Source: Chloroflexota bacterium
Lineage (GTDB): Bacteria; Chloroflexota; Anaerolineae; Anaerolineales; Anaerolineaceae
NCBI GenBank assembly: GCA_021848775.1
Contig: JAJZTR010000003.1
Location: forward strand, 1-34,702
Direction: 5' to 3'
Length of the DNA stretch: 34,702 nt
The notes beneath the pieces were generated by a model. That model was not told the origin of the DNA, did no database searches, and saw nothing but the letters and a program-made list of their open reading frames with translations. The translations under genes were made by a program, and so were the position numbers. How positions within the stretch are numbered: position 1 is the stretch's first letter; every line of letters starts with the position of its first letter. Below are positions 26,655 through 34,702 of this stretch, in pieces.

Positions 26655-27947
26655 CTATCCTGACAGTGCGTGCTCCATGGCCGACAGGGTCATCTCGATT
26701 TCATCCTGACCGTGGGCGGTGGATAAGAAACCGGCCTCAAACTGAGAAGGAGCAAGGTAAACACCTTGCGCCAGCAGGGCACGGAAGAAGGCGGCGTACT
26801 GTTCACGGCTAGCGGTTTTGGCTGTGCTCCAATTAGTCACCGGCTGGCCGGTAAAGAACAGGGTGAACATGGTTCCCACGCTCTGCAAAACAGCCGGGAC
26901 GCCTTTGCGGGCCAGAATCTCCCGTACCCCTGTTTCAAGCTCGCCTGCCCTGCGCTGCATGGTATCCCAGGCGTGCCCGTCCTTTAGCAGATTGAGAGTG
27001 GCGATGCCGGCGGCCATCGCCAGCGGATTGCCTGAGAACGTGCCGGCCTGGTAGACTGGCCCGGAAGGCGCGATCATGGCCATGACATCGCGCCGCCCAC
27101 CAAAGGCACCCACCGGCACCCCGCCGCCAATCACCTTGCCAAGGGTGGTCAGGTCGGGGCGGATGTTGTACAGGGCCTGCGCCCCACCGGGATGCACGCG
27201 GAAACCGGTCATTACTTCGTCGAAGATCAGCAGCGCATCATGCGCCTGGGTCACTTCACGCAGGCCTTGAAGGAACCCTTCCACCGGCGGCACCACCCCC
27301 ATATTACCTGCCACCGGCTCGACGATTACCGCCGCTATCTCTTCTGGATAGCGCCGGAAGAAGTCCTGCACGGCTGCCAGGTCATTGAACGGTGCGACCA
27401 GGGTGGTATTTGCGGTGGCTGCCGGCACGCCGGGTGAATCGGGCAGGCCGAGAGTGGCAACACCCGAGCCGGCCTGCACCAGGAACAGGTCGGCATGACC
27501 GTGGTAGCACCCTTCGAACTTGATGATATAGTCGCGGTTGGTGAAGGCGCGCGCCAGGCGCACCGCCGACATGGTAGCCTCGGTGCCCGAATTGACAAAG
27601 CGCACCATTTCCATGCTGGGATAAAAGCTCTGCACCCGGCGGGCCAGTTCCAGCTCGAGCGGGCTTGGCGCGCCAAAACTGGTACCTTTCTGGGCGGCCG
27701 CGGCGATGGCCTGGGCCACATGCGGGTGGGCATGTCCAAGGATCAACGGGCCCCAGGAGAGGACATAGTCCAGGTAGCGGTTGCCGTCGACATCATAAAC
27801 GTACGCACCCTCGCCGCGCTCGATAAACAGCGGCTGGCTGCCCACTGCCCGGAAAGCACGTACCGGCGAATCGACCCCGCCAGGCAGCAACTCTTGCGCC
27901 TGGCGGAAAAGTTCTTCGGAACGTGTGGTGACAGGTGAAGTTTGCAT
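26655..27947 (-). CDS. hemL: Glutamate-1-semialdehyde 2,1-aminomutase
   Basis: LLPGGVDSPVRAFRAVGSQPLFIERGEGAYVYDVDGNRYLDYVLSWGPLILGHAHP...FVNSGTEATMSAVRLARAFTNRDYIIKFEGCYHGH; start taken at MQTSPVTTRSEELF. Confidence 0.95.
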   Translation of the reverse strand: MQTSPVTTRSEELFRQAQELLPGGVDSPVRAFRAVGSQPLFIERGEGAYVYDVDGNRYLDYVLSWGPLILGHAHPHVAQAIAAAAQKGTSFGAPSPLELELARRVQSFYPSMEMVRFVNSGTEATMSAVRLARAFTNRDYIIKFEGCYHGHADLFLVQAGSGVATLGLPDSPGVPAATANTTLVAPFNDLAAVQDFFRRYPEEIAAVIVEPVAGNMGVVPPVEGFLQGLREVTQAHDALLIFDEVMTGFRVHPGGAQALYNIRPDLTTLGKVIGGGVPVGAFGGRRDVMAMIAPSGPVYQAGTFSGNPLAMAAGIATLNLLKDGHAWDTMQRRAGELETGVREILARKGVPAVLQSVGTMFTLFFTGQPVTNWSTAKTASREQYAAFFRALLAQGVYLAPSQFEAGFLSTAHGQDEIEMTLSAMEHALSG

Positions 27948-27948
27948 A

Positions 27949-29004
27949 TCAGGATCTCCTCTGGCTGTGTTCGTGGACCATTTCAACCGCCGCGCGCACA
28001 TTATCGACCGGTGTTTCGGGCAGGATACCGTGTCCCAGATTGAAAATATGCCCCGGCTGGCTGCTGGCCTGCTCGAGCACGGCACAAATGCGCTTTTTCA
28101 GTTCCTGGCGCGGGTAAAACAAGGCGGCCGGGTCCAGGTTGCCCTGCACCGCCACGCCATCGCCCAGCTGAGCCCGGCCCCAGTCGATGGGTGTGCGCCA
28201 ATCCAGGCCGATTACATCCCCGCCTGCTTCTTTGAGCAGCGGCAGATAAGTGCTGGCCCCCACCGAGAAGTGAATGGCGGGCACGCCGGTCAGGCGGATG
28301 CGTTCGAAAATGCGTTTTGAGTAGGGCAGCACGTGCTCGCGATAGTCGACCGGGCCTAACGCCGTGCCGGCCCAACTATCGAACAACTGCACAGCCTGCG
28401 CGCCGGCCTCGATCTGGGCAATTAGGTAATCCGACACCAGCTCGGCCAGAGCCGCCATCAACCGGTCCCAGGTGTCGGGCTGCTCAACCATCATGCGCTT
28501 GGTCTTGAGGTAGTTCTTGGACGGCCCGCCTTCAATAACATAACTGGCCAGGGTAAAAGGCGCGCCGGCAAACCCGATCAGGGGGGTCTTGCCGTCCAGC
28601 GCTCGGCGCACCAGACGCACCGCTTCCATCACGTGGGCCAGGCTGTCACGCGGCTCTACCGGTCGCAGGCGGTCGACGTCAGCTAAGCTGCGTACCGGGT
28701 TGTGGATCACCGGCCCCTCACCAGCGGCGAACTCCAGGTCAATACCCATGGGGATGAGCGGCAGCAGGATATCGGCAAACAGGATCGCGGCGTCAAAGCC
28801 AAAGGCGCGGATCGGCTGCAACGTCACCTCGGTTGCAAGCTCGGGCTGCGCGCAGATTTGCAGAAGGGTGTATTTCTGGCGGATGGCGCGGTACTCGGCC
28901 ATGTAGCGCCCGGCCTGGCGCATAAACCAGATCGGAGTGTAATCTACCAGCAGACCCCGGCAGGCGCGCAGGAATGGCAGAGTGGGTTCGTCGTTTCCGC
29001 TCAT
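27949..29004 (-). CDS. hemE: Uroporphyrinogen decarboxylase
   Basis: [24 protein letters not shown]...[17 protein letters not shown]...[28 protein letters not shown]...[25 protein letters not shown]. Confidence 0.96.
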   Translation of the reverse strand: MSGNDEPTLPFLRACRGLLVDYTPIWFMRQAGRYMAEYRAIRQKYTLLQICAQPELATEVTLQPIRAFGFDAAILFADILLPLIPMGIDLEFAAGEGPVIHNPVRSLADVDRLRPVEPRDSLAHVMEAVRLVRRALDGKTPLIGFAGAPFTLASYVIEGGPSKNYLKTKRMMVEQPDTWDRLMAALAELVSDYLIAQIEAGAQAVQLFDSWAGTALGPVDYREHVLPYSKRIFERIRLTGVPAIHFSVGASTYLPLLKEAGGDVIGLDWRTPIDWGRAQLGDGVAVQGNLDPAALFYPRQELKKRICAVLEQASSQPGHIFNLGHGILPETPVDNVRAAVEMVHEHSQRRS

Positions 29005-30062
29005 CGTCCCTCCTGCAGCCAGCGAGCGGCATCTTTGGCATGGTAGCTGATGATCAGGTCGGCACCGGCGCGCTTGATGCTAAGCAGGATCTCCATCGCC
29101 GCGCGGCGCTCGTCCAGCCAGCCGTTGGCAGCAGCGGCCTTGACCATGGCATATTCGCCACTGACGTTATAGGCCGCCAGGGGCAGCTCGGGGTGCTGCT
29201 CGTGCAGGCGGTGGATGATATCGAGGTAGGAAAGGGCCGGCTTGACCATCAGCATATCCGCTCCTTCGGCTACATCGATGGCCGCTTCACGTAACGCCTC
29301 TCGTGCATTCGCCGGGTCCATCTGGTGGCTCTGCCGGTCGCCGAACTTCGGTGCGCCTTGGGCCGCCTCGCGGAAGGGACCGTAGAAGCCCGAAGCATAT
29401 TTGACGGCATAAGAAAGCACCGGCAAGTGTTCAAAGCCGGCCGCGTCAAGCGCGGTGCGGATTGCGCCGACCATGCCATCCATCATGCCGGATGGCGCGA
29501 TGATATCGGCCCCCGCTCTAGCGTGCGATACGGCCACCATTCCTAGCACGTCCAGGGTCGGATCGTTGAGCACATAACCTTCCGGCAGGTGCGGGTGGTG
29601 GTGCTCGCCGGTGTTAAGGATGCCACAGTGCCCATGATCGGTGTACTCGCACAGGCACACATCGGTGATCACCACCAGGTCCGGGGCGGCCTGCTTGATG
29701 GTGCGGATGCTCTGCTGCATGATGCCATCCTCGGCGAAGTTCTCCAGGCCGACCGGGTCTTTGCTCTGGGGGATGCCAAACAGCAGCACCGACGGGATTT
29801 CGAGCCGCGCTATCTCTTCCGCTTCGCGCGCCAGCTGATCCACAGAAAGCTGGAAAACGCCCGGCATCGAGCCAATCTCGTGGCGCACGTTCTGCCCGTG
29901 GGTGACAAACAGCGGGTAGATAAAATCGGCCGCGGAAAGTTCGGTCTCGCGCACCATGCGCCGCAGCGTTGGGGTCAGCCGCAGCCGGCGCGGCCGGGCA
30001 AGGAGTTTGTGATTTGCATCGCGTGTTGTTCCAGTTTCCAAAAAATGCTTCATTGCCTTCAT
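29001..30062 (-). CDS. hemB: Delta-aminolevulinic acid dehydratase (porphobilinogen synthase)
   Basis: [34 protein letters not shown]...[16 protein letters not shown]...[18 protein letters not shown] [24 protein letters not shown]...[17 protein letters not shown]. Confidence 0.96.
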   Translation of the reverse strand: MKAMKHFLETGTTRDANHKLLARPRRLRLTPTLRRMVRETELSAADFIYPLFVTHGQNVRHEIGSMPGVFQLSVDQLAREAEEIARLEIPSVLLFGIPQSKDPVGLENFAEDGIMQQSIRTIKQAAPDLVVITDVCLCEYTDHGHCGILNTGEHHHPHLPEGYVLNDPTLDVLGMVAVSHARAGADIIAPSGMMDGMVGAIRTALDAAGFEHLPVLSYAVKYASGFYGPFREAAQGAPKFGDRQSHQMDPANAREALREAAIDVAEGADMLMVKPALSYLDIIHRLHEQHPELPLAAYNVSGEYAMVKAAAANGWLDERRAAMEILLSIKRAGADLIISYHAKDAARWLQEGR

Positions 30063-30835
30063 GCTTTTGCCTCTTGTTCCTGTTGTTGTTCGTTGTCCAA
30101 CATGGCCTGCACCAACCCTTCCGCCGTGTACTGCCTGGCCACCACCCGCGCCTGAATGCCGTATCTGGCAAGCGCCTCAGCAGTGACCGGGCCAATGCAG
30201 GCAACCACCGCCCCGGCCAGTACCGGCTGCGCCAAGATGCCTAGCAGCTCAAAAAAGCCGCGCACAGTGGAAGCACTGGTGAAGGTTACATAATCCACGC
30301 CTTTGCCCAGTTCCACCCAGGCCGCCGCTTCCGGAGCGCTGGTAATCGCCTGGTACAGCACAATCTCCTCAACCACAGCGCCTTTTTGCTCCAGTAAATT
30401 GATGATTTCCTCGCGCGCACCTTGAGCGCGCGGCACCAGAACCTTCTTATCGCGCACATCCCCCATCACAGCCGGGATGGCGTCACCCGTATATTCCTCC
30501 GGCATGGCCGTTACAGGCAGTTCATTTTCGGCCAGCGCGCGAGCCGTAGCCGGGCCGATGGCCGCGATGGCAGGCAGCGGCCCGACCGCCTGGCGCGCCT
30601 TCCAGCGCTCGCAGAACAGGGACACTGCCTTTTTACTTGTAAACACCAGCCAGGCATATTCGCCCAGGCACTCCACAGCGCGATCCAGGCGCATCAAACC
30701 ATCCGCATCCGGCGCAATCACGACCGTTGGAAAGGGCACCGGGTTCGCACCCTGCGCCGCCAGCAGTTCCTGCAGGATGTCGTTGGCCTGCTGAGGGCGG
30801 GTGACCAGCACCCGTTTGCCTGAAAGCAGGCTCAC
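30059..30835 (-). CDS. hemD: Uroporphyrinogen-III synthase
   Basis: [37 protein letters not shown]...[18 protein letters not shown]...[37 protein letters not shown]. Confidence 0.92.
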   Translation of the reverse strand: MSLLSGKRVLVTRPQQANDILQELLAAQGANPVPFPTVVIAPDADGLMRLDRAVECLGEYAWLVFTSKKAVSLFCERWKARQAVGPLPAIAAIGPATARALAENELPVTAMPEEYTGDAIPAVMGDVRDKKVLVPRAQGAREEIINLLEQKGAVVEEIVLYQAITSAPEAAAWVELGKGVDYVTFTSASTVRGFFELLGILAQPVLAGAVVACIGPVTAEALARYGIQARVVARQYTAEGLVQAMLDNEQQQEQEAKA

Positions 30836-31800
30836 GGCGTCTTCTCCGCCGGCAGCAGGTCGCGCGCGCCCTGTTCAATAGCCTGGCGAGCCAGTTGCTG
30901 GCCTAACTCCAACGCTTCGTCTTTGCCAGCGGATCCCCAGACGCGGATGGCATGCTTACCATCGACGGAGGCCACCAGTCCGGTCAGGTGCAGCTGCCCT
31001 GCCTGTACTTGACCATACGCCGCGATTGGGGCAGAGCAGCCACCGCCCATGCCTTGCAGAAAGGCCCGCTCGGCGCTGACGGCCTGGCGCGTGTCCCCAT
31101 CATCAAAGGCTTGCAAGAGTGACCGCATGCGCTCGTCATTTTCCCGGCACTGCACCGCCAGCGCACCCTGGCCGGGTGCTGGCAGCATCGCCTCAAAGGG
31201 CAGTTCCTGGCGTACATACTCGTGCAGGCCCAGGCGGTAGACACCGGCGGCCGCCAGAATGATTGCGTCATATTCGCCCGCCAGCGCCTTCCGAATCCGG
31301 GTATCGACATTGCCCCGCAGGGGCAGCAGCTCCAGGTCGGGACGGGCGTGTATCAGCTGCGCCCCGCGCCGCAGGCTGGAGGTGCCAACCCGAGAGCCAT
31401 GCGGGAGGCTTTCCAGCGTCCAATTCTGCGCCGAAATCAGCACATCGCGAGGATTTTCCCGCTCTGGTATGGCAGCAATCACCAATCCCGGCGCATTCTG
31501 CACCGGCAGGTCTTTCAATGAGTGCACCACAAAGTCAATCGTCCCCGCGCGTAGTGCGGTCTCGAGCTCCTCAGTAAATAGCCCTTTGCCGCCGATCTCG
31601 GGCAGGGGCTGGTCTAGTTTGCGGTCGCCAATGGTGACAAATGTTTTCAGGCGGTAGCGGAAACCGGGGTGGAGCTTCTCCAGCATGTGCCCGGCGTGGT
31701 TGGCCTGCCATAAGGCCAGCTGCGACTGGCGCGTTCCTAACACAAAGGTTGGATCACTTATAATTTCCACTTTCGCATTATTCGCGGGTATGTGCGTCAT
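30832..31800 (-). CDS. hemC: Hydroxymethylbilane synthase (porphobilinogen deaminase)
   Basis: VLGTRQSQLALWQANHAGHMLEK...GGKGLFTEELETALRAGTIDFVVHSLKDLPVQNAPGLVIAAIPERENPRDVLIS...LPAPGQGALAVQCR. Confidence 0.96.
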   Translation of the reverse strand: MTHIPANNAKVEIISDPTFVLGTRQSQLALWQANHAGHMLEKLHPGFRYRLKTFVTIGDRKLDQPLPEIGGKGLFTEELETALRAGTIDFVVHSLKDLPVQNAPGLVIAAIPERENPRDVLISAQNWTLESLPHGSRVGTSSLRRGAQLIHARPDLELLPLRGNVDTRIRKALAGEYDAIILAAAGVYRLGLHEYVRQELPFEAMLPAPGQGALAVQCRENDERMRSLLQAFDDGDTRQAVSAERAFLQGMGGGCSAPIAAYGQVQAGQLHLTGLVASVDGKHAIRVWGSAGKDEALELGQQLARQAIEQGARDLLPAEKTP

Positions 31801-33094
31801 CGTCGTCCAGTCCAAACAGGAAATGCAGCGAGTTTGTGTATTTGCTCAACTCACCGTTTTTTACACCATTGCGCAGGCGGGTCGATGGCTCATGAAACAG
31901 TTTCTTTACCAGAGAGCGCGTCATCAACTCAATCTGTTCATGAACGTGCGGATCGAGCTCTGGCAAATGCTGCAAGGTGCGCTCCACTTCCTGTTGGCGG
32001 ATCTGCTCCGCTTTGCGGTGCAGCTTGCCCACTGTGGGGATCACTTTGATCCAATGCGCAAAGGCGCGCAATTCCTCTTGCACGATCGCCTCTACCCGTA
32101 ACACCTCGTTGCGGCGCTGGTCCAGCGTATGGTGAAGCTGCCGCTGGATATCATCCAGGTCAACCAGGGTGACACCTGGCAGGTCGCGCGCAACCGGATC
32201 AATGTCGCGCGGAAGGGCGATATCGAGCAGCAGAATCGGATGATAGCCCCGGCGGTTTTGGACCTCCTGTAACCGGCCTGCGGTTAGAATCGGGTGCTGC
32301 GATCCGGTGGCAGATAATGCCACCTTGCACCTGCCAAGGATATCATCCAAATCTTCCCACGCGCCAGCCTGATAGCCGTATTGCTGCGCCAGTTTGACCG
32401 CATTGGCGTATGAGCGGTTCACAACTGTCAAATTCTTCACACCACGCGCATGAAAAGCACGTACCGCCAGGACGCTCATTTCACCTGCGCCGATCACCAA
32501 CACCATCTGCTGGTTCAAGTTCCCCAGCATTTGTTCGGCAATACTGGCCGCCACCGAGCTGAGACTGGTGGGACTTCTGCCAATGGCCGTTTCGGTGTGG
32601 GCCCGTTTGGCAGTATGCAATGCCGCTCGGAAGAGGGACGCCAGCGTATGACGCGCAGAACCAGCCTGCAAAGCGGCTTCCAAAGCATCAGACACCTGAC
32701 CAATAATCTGCGATTCTCCAATCACCTGCGCCTCAAGCCCACACGTTACCCGCATCAGGTGTTCGACCGCGCCCAGATCTTGGTAGAAAACGCTGAATCC
32801 CGCCAGATCCGGGCCAGTGTATCCAGTAACATGCCGCAAATACGCCAGCAAACCCTGCCTGACCTGCTCCGGTCTACCAGCAAATGGATGCTGGTCGTTG
32901 CGGAAGATGAGGTACAGCTCGAAGCGGTTGCATGTGGAGAGAATGGCAATTTCCGAGATGGGATTCAGGAGTCCATCTAGATTTGCCGCGTTGGAAGTCA
33001 GCGCAGCGCCCAAATCGGGTTGAGCGCAGTTCAACTGCTCGCGGATATCGAGCGAGGTGGTTTGGTGCGAAATACTCAAACAGTAAAATTCCAT
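31778..33094 (-). CDS. hemA: Glutamyl-tRNA reductase
   Basis: LSTCNRFELYLIF...VTCGLEAQVIGESQIIGQV...GRSPTSLSSVAASIAEQML...LVIGAGEMSVLAVRAFHARGVKNLTVVNRS. Confidence 0.95.
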   Translation of the reverse strand: MEFYCLSISHQTTSLDIREQLNCAQPDLGAALTSNAANLDGLLNPISEIAILSTCNRFELYLIFRNDQHPFAGRPEQVRQGLLAYLRHVTGYTGPDLAGFSVFYQDLGAVEHLMRVTCGLEAQVIGESQIIGQVSDALEAALQAGSARHTLASLFRAALHTAKRAHTETAIGRSPTSLSSVAASIAEQMLGNLNQQMVLVIGAGEMSVLAVRAFHARGVKNLTVVNRSYANAVKLAQQYGYQAGAWEDLDDILGRCKVALSATGSQHPILTAGRLQEVQNRRGYHPILLLDIALPRDIDPVARDLPGVTLVDLDDIQRQLHHTLDQRRNEVLRVEAIVQEELRAFAHWIKVIPTVGKLHRKAEQIRQQEVERTLQHLPELDPHVHEQIELMTRSLVKKLFHEPSTRLRNGVKNGELSKYTNSLHFLFGLDDDDAHTRE

Positions 33095-33111
33095 GGCCTA
33101 CGTTCTCGTTG

Positions 33112-34572
33112 CTACGTTGTCACGCTATTTTGCTGTAGAAATTTCAGCAGCTCGTCGGCCGACTTTTTACCCTGGTTAATACAGTCAGGCACCCCAACCC
33201 CTCGATACGCGCTGCCTGTCAGGTAGATTCCGGGCAGGTCAGACTCTATGAGGCTGAATATTTTATCGACCCGCTCCAGGTGCCCCAGATCATACTGCGG
33301 ATTAGCTTTTATCCAGCGGTAGATGCGGGTCAACACGGGTTCAGCCTGAATTCCCAGCAGGGCGTCCAGTTCCTGGCGGGTAACCTGGATGATTTCCTCG
33401 TCAGAAAGGTCAACCATTTCTTCTTTACCCGGACCACCCAGGAAGCAGCGCATCAAGAGCATGTCAGCTGGCGCGCGGTTGTCGAATTTTATGGATGACC
33501 AGGTGCAGGCCGATATTTTGCGCTTTTCCAATCGCGGCGCGACGAAGCCAAACCCGTTTAATTCGCGTTTGAGATCAGCTTTGCGGTAGGCGAGTGAAAT
33601 GGTCGCGGTGGAAACGTAATGAATGGCGTTGAGCTCCGCGGCAGCCTGCGGCTGCAGCGGTTCAAGCAGAGCAGCCGCCTGATAGGCTGGAATTGCCAGG
33701 ATGAGCGCGTCTGTTTCGAGGGTGCTTTCATTGCTTAATGTCAGGCGGTAACCGCTGCCAGCCCGTTCGATGCGCTCGACTTTAGAACCCTTATAAATGG
33801 TGCAATCGGTAAGTGAGGCTTCCAACGCGGTTGGAAGCTGCCCCAGCCCGCCACGCAGCGACTGGAATATCGAAGCTGGTTTCGCGCCATTCCTGCGGTG
33901 CCTGGCGGCGAGTTTGCGCTCCGCCAGCATGCCTTTGGTCAAACTGCCATATCTTTGTTCCAAAGCGCGGAAACGCGGGAAAGTCGCCAGAAGAGACTGG
34001 GTCTCAGGGTCTGAGACATGGATGCCGGACAGCAGCGGTTCAGCCAGTTTTTCCAGAGCTTCATTCCCAAGCCGGCGGCGTGTAAATTGGGCTATGGTCT
34101 CATCCTGGTTTCCCGCGAACGGGCGGATGAATAGATCCATGCCCATGCGAATTTTTCCAGGCCAGCTGAACAGCGGAGAGGTCACGAATGGCTTGATCCT
34201 GGTCGGGATAATCAGCATCACTCCGTCTGGCAGCGGGGTGAGTTTGCCTTTGTTGATTACATAGGTTTTTCGTTTTTCATCATTGGTATCGATCAAGTCT
34301 TCTTCGAGGCCAACAGCCGCGGCCAATTCAGCCGCATACGGTTTTTGACGGATGAAACAATCCGGGCCGCCTTCGATCGTAAAGCCGTCAACCTGCTCGG
34401 TGAGGATTTTGCCGCCCAGCCGCTCCTCTTCCTCCAACAATGTGACCGCGACGGGCAGACTTTGTTCGCGGGCTTGCCGCTGCACCTCGTAAGCCGCGGC
34501 CAATCCGCTGATTCCTCCCCCAATGATGGTGATCTGGCGTACGCGTGGATCCTGGTGGTTGGTTTCAGGCAT
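33112..34572 (-). CDS. hemY: Protoporphyrinogen/coproporphyrinogen III oxidase, FAD-dependent HemY/CgoX type
   Basis: ITIIGGGISGLAAAYEVQRQA (FAD-binding) ... GGPDCFIRQKPYAAELAAAVGLEEDLI ... YDLGHLERVDKIFSLIESDLPGIYLTGSAYRGVGVPDCINQGKKSADELL. Confidence 0.93.
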   Translation of the reverse strand: MPETNHQDPRVRQITIIGGGISGLAAAYEVQRQAREQSLPVAVTLLEEEERLGGKILTEQVDGFTIEGGPDCFIRQKPYAAELAAAVGLEEDLIDTNDEKRKTYVINKGKLTPLPDGVMLIIPTRIKPFVTSPLFSWPGKIRMGMDLFIRPFAGNQDETIAQFTRRRLGNEALEKLAEPLLSGIHVSDPETQSLLATFPRFRALEQRYGSLTKGMLAERKLAARHRRNGAKPASIFQSLRGGLGQLPTALEASLTDCTIYKGSKVERIERAGSGYRLTLSNESTLETDALILAIPAYQAAALLEPLQPQAAAELNAIHYVSTATISLAYRKADLKRELNGFGFVAPRLEKRKISACTWSSIKFDNRAPADMLLMRCFLGGPGKEEMVDLSDEEIIQVTRQELDALLGIQAEPVLTRIYRWIKANPQYDLGHLERVDKIFSLIESDLPGIYLTGSAYRGVGVPDCINQGKKSADELLKFLQQNSVTT

Positions 34573-34702
34573 GTTCGGATTCCTTGAGGATGGTTTGCGA
34601 TAAGGCTTGTATAAAGAGCGGGTCGGCATTCAATGAGGGAATCCGCTCGAGCTGCAGGCCAACCCCCCGGGCTTGCTGCCTGGCTTCGATATCGATGTCG
34701 TA
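34565..34702 (-). CDS. hemH: Ferrochelatase, C-terminal fragment (5' part outside window)
   Basis: Reverse-strand reading YDIDIEARQQARGVGLQLERIPSLNADPLFIQALSQTILKESEHA* matches ferrochelatase C-terminal style; stop overlaps the hemY start (ATGCCTGA). Confidence 0.75.
   Translation of the reverse strand, partial: YDIDIEARQQARGVGLQLERIPSLNADPLFIQALSQTILKESEHA

Noticed and set aside
27495-28320. Plus-strand ORFs of 147 and 131 aa
   Set aside because: Antisense to hemL/hemE
29589-30204. 188-aa plus-strand and 196-aa minus-strand alternative-frame ORFs
   Set aside because: Overlap hemB/hemD, which are unambiguous; alternate-frame artefacts

Overview
The window looks like a chromosomal segment of a Chloroflexota (probably Anaerolineae-like) bacterium. 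This placement is inferred from gene content and protein style and was not checked by search. Most of the window is ordinary housekeeping: polyphosphate kinases PPK1 and PPK2, recR/ybaB/dnaX, gyrA, birA, hsp20, a pstSCAB phosphate transporter, two tRNA genes (Arg-CCT, Val-CAC), and a compact heme operon on the minus strand (hemH partial, hemY/hemG-type, hemA, hemC, hemD, hemB, hemE, hemL). I did not find a clear, large, undescribed system. Items worth a second look: a decayed oligopeptide ABC permease with an in-frame TGA at a conserved Trp position, abutting hemL; a perfect 9-bp dyad overlapping a -10 box in front of an isochorismatase/nicotinamidase-type gene; three genes whose -10 box lies 7-8 nt from ATG (leaderless mRNA candidates); paired hairpins with covarying stems and identical C-rich loops upstream of tRNA-Arg; a PstB with a Ser where the Q-loop Gln is expected; and a secreted beta-propeller protein ending in FLPLITR. 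All product calls come from reading the provided translations, with no database search.
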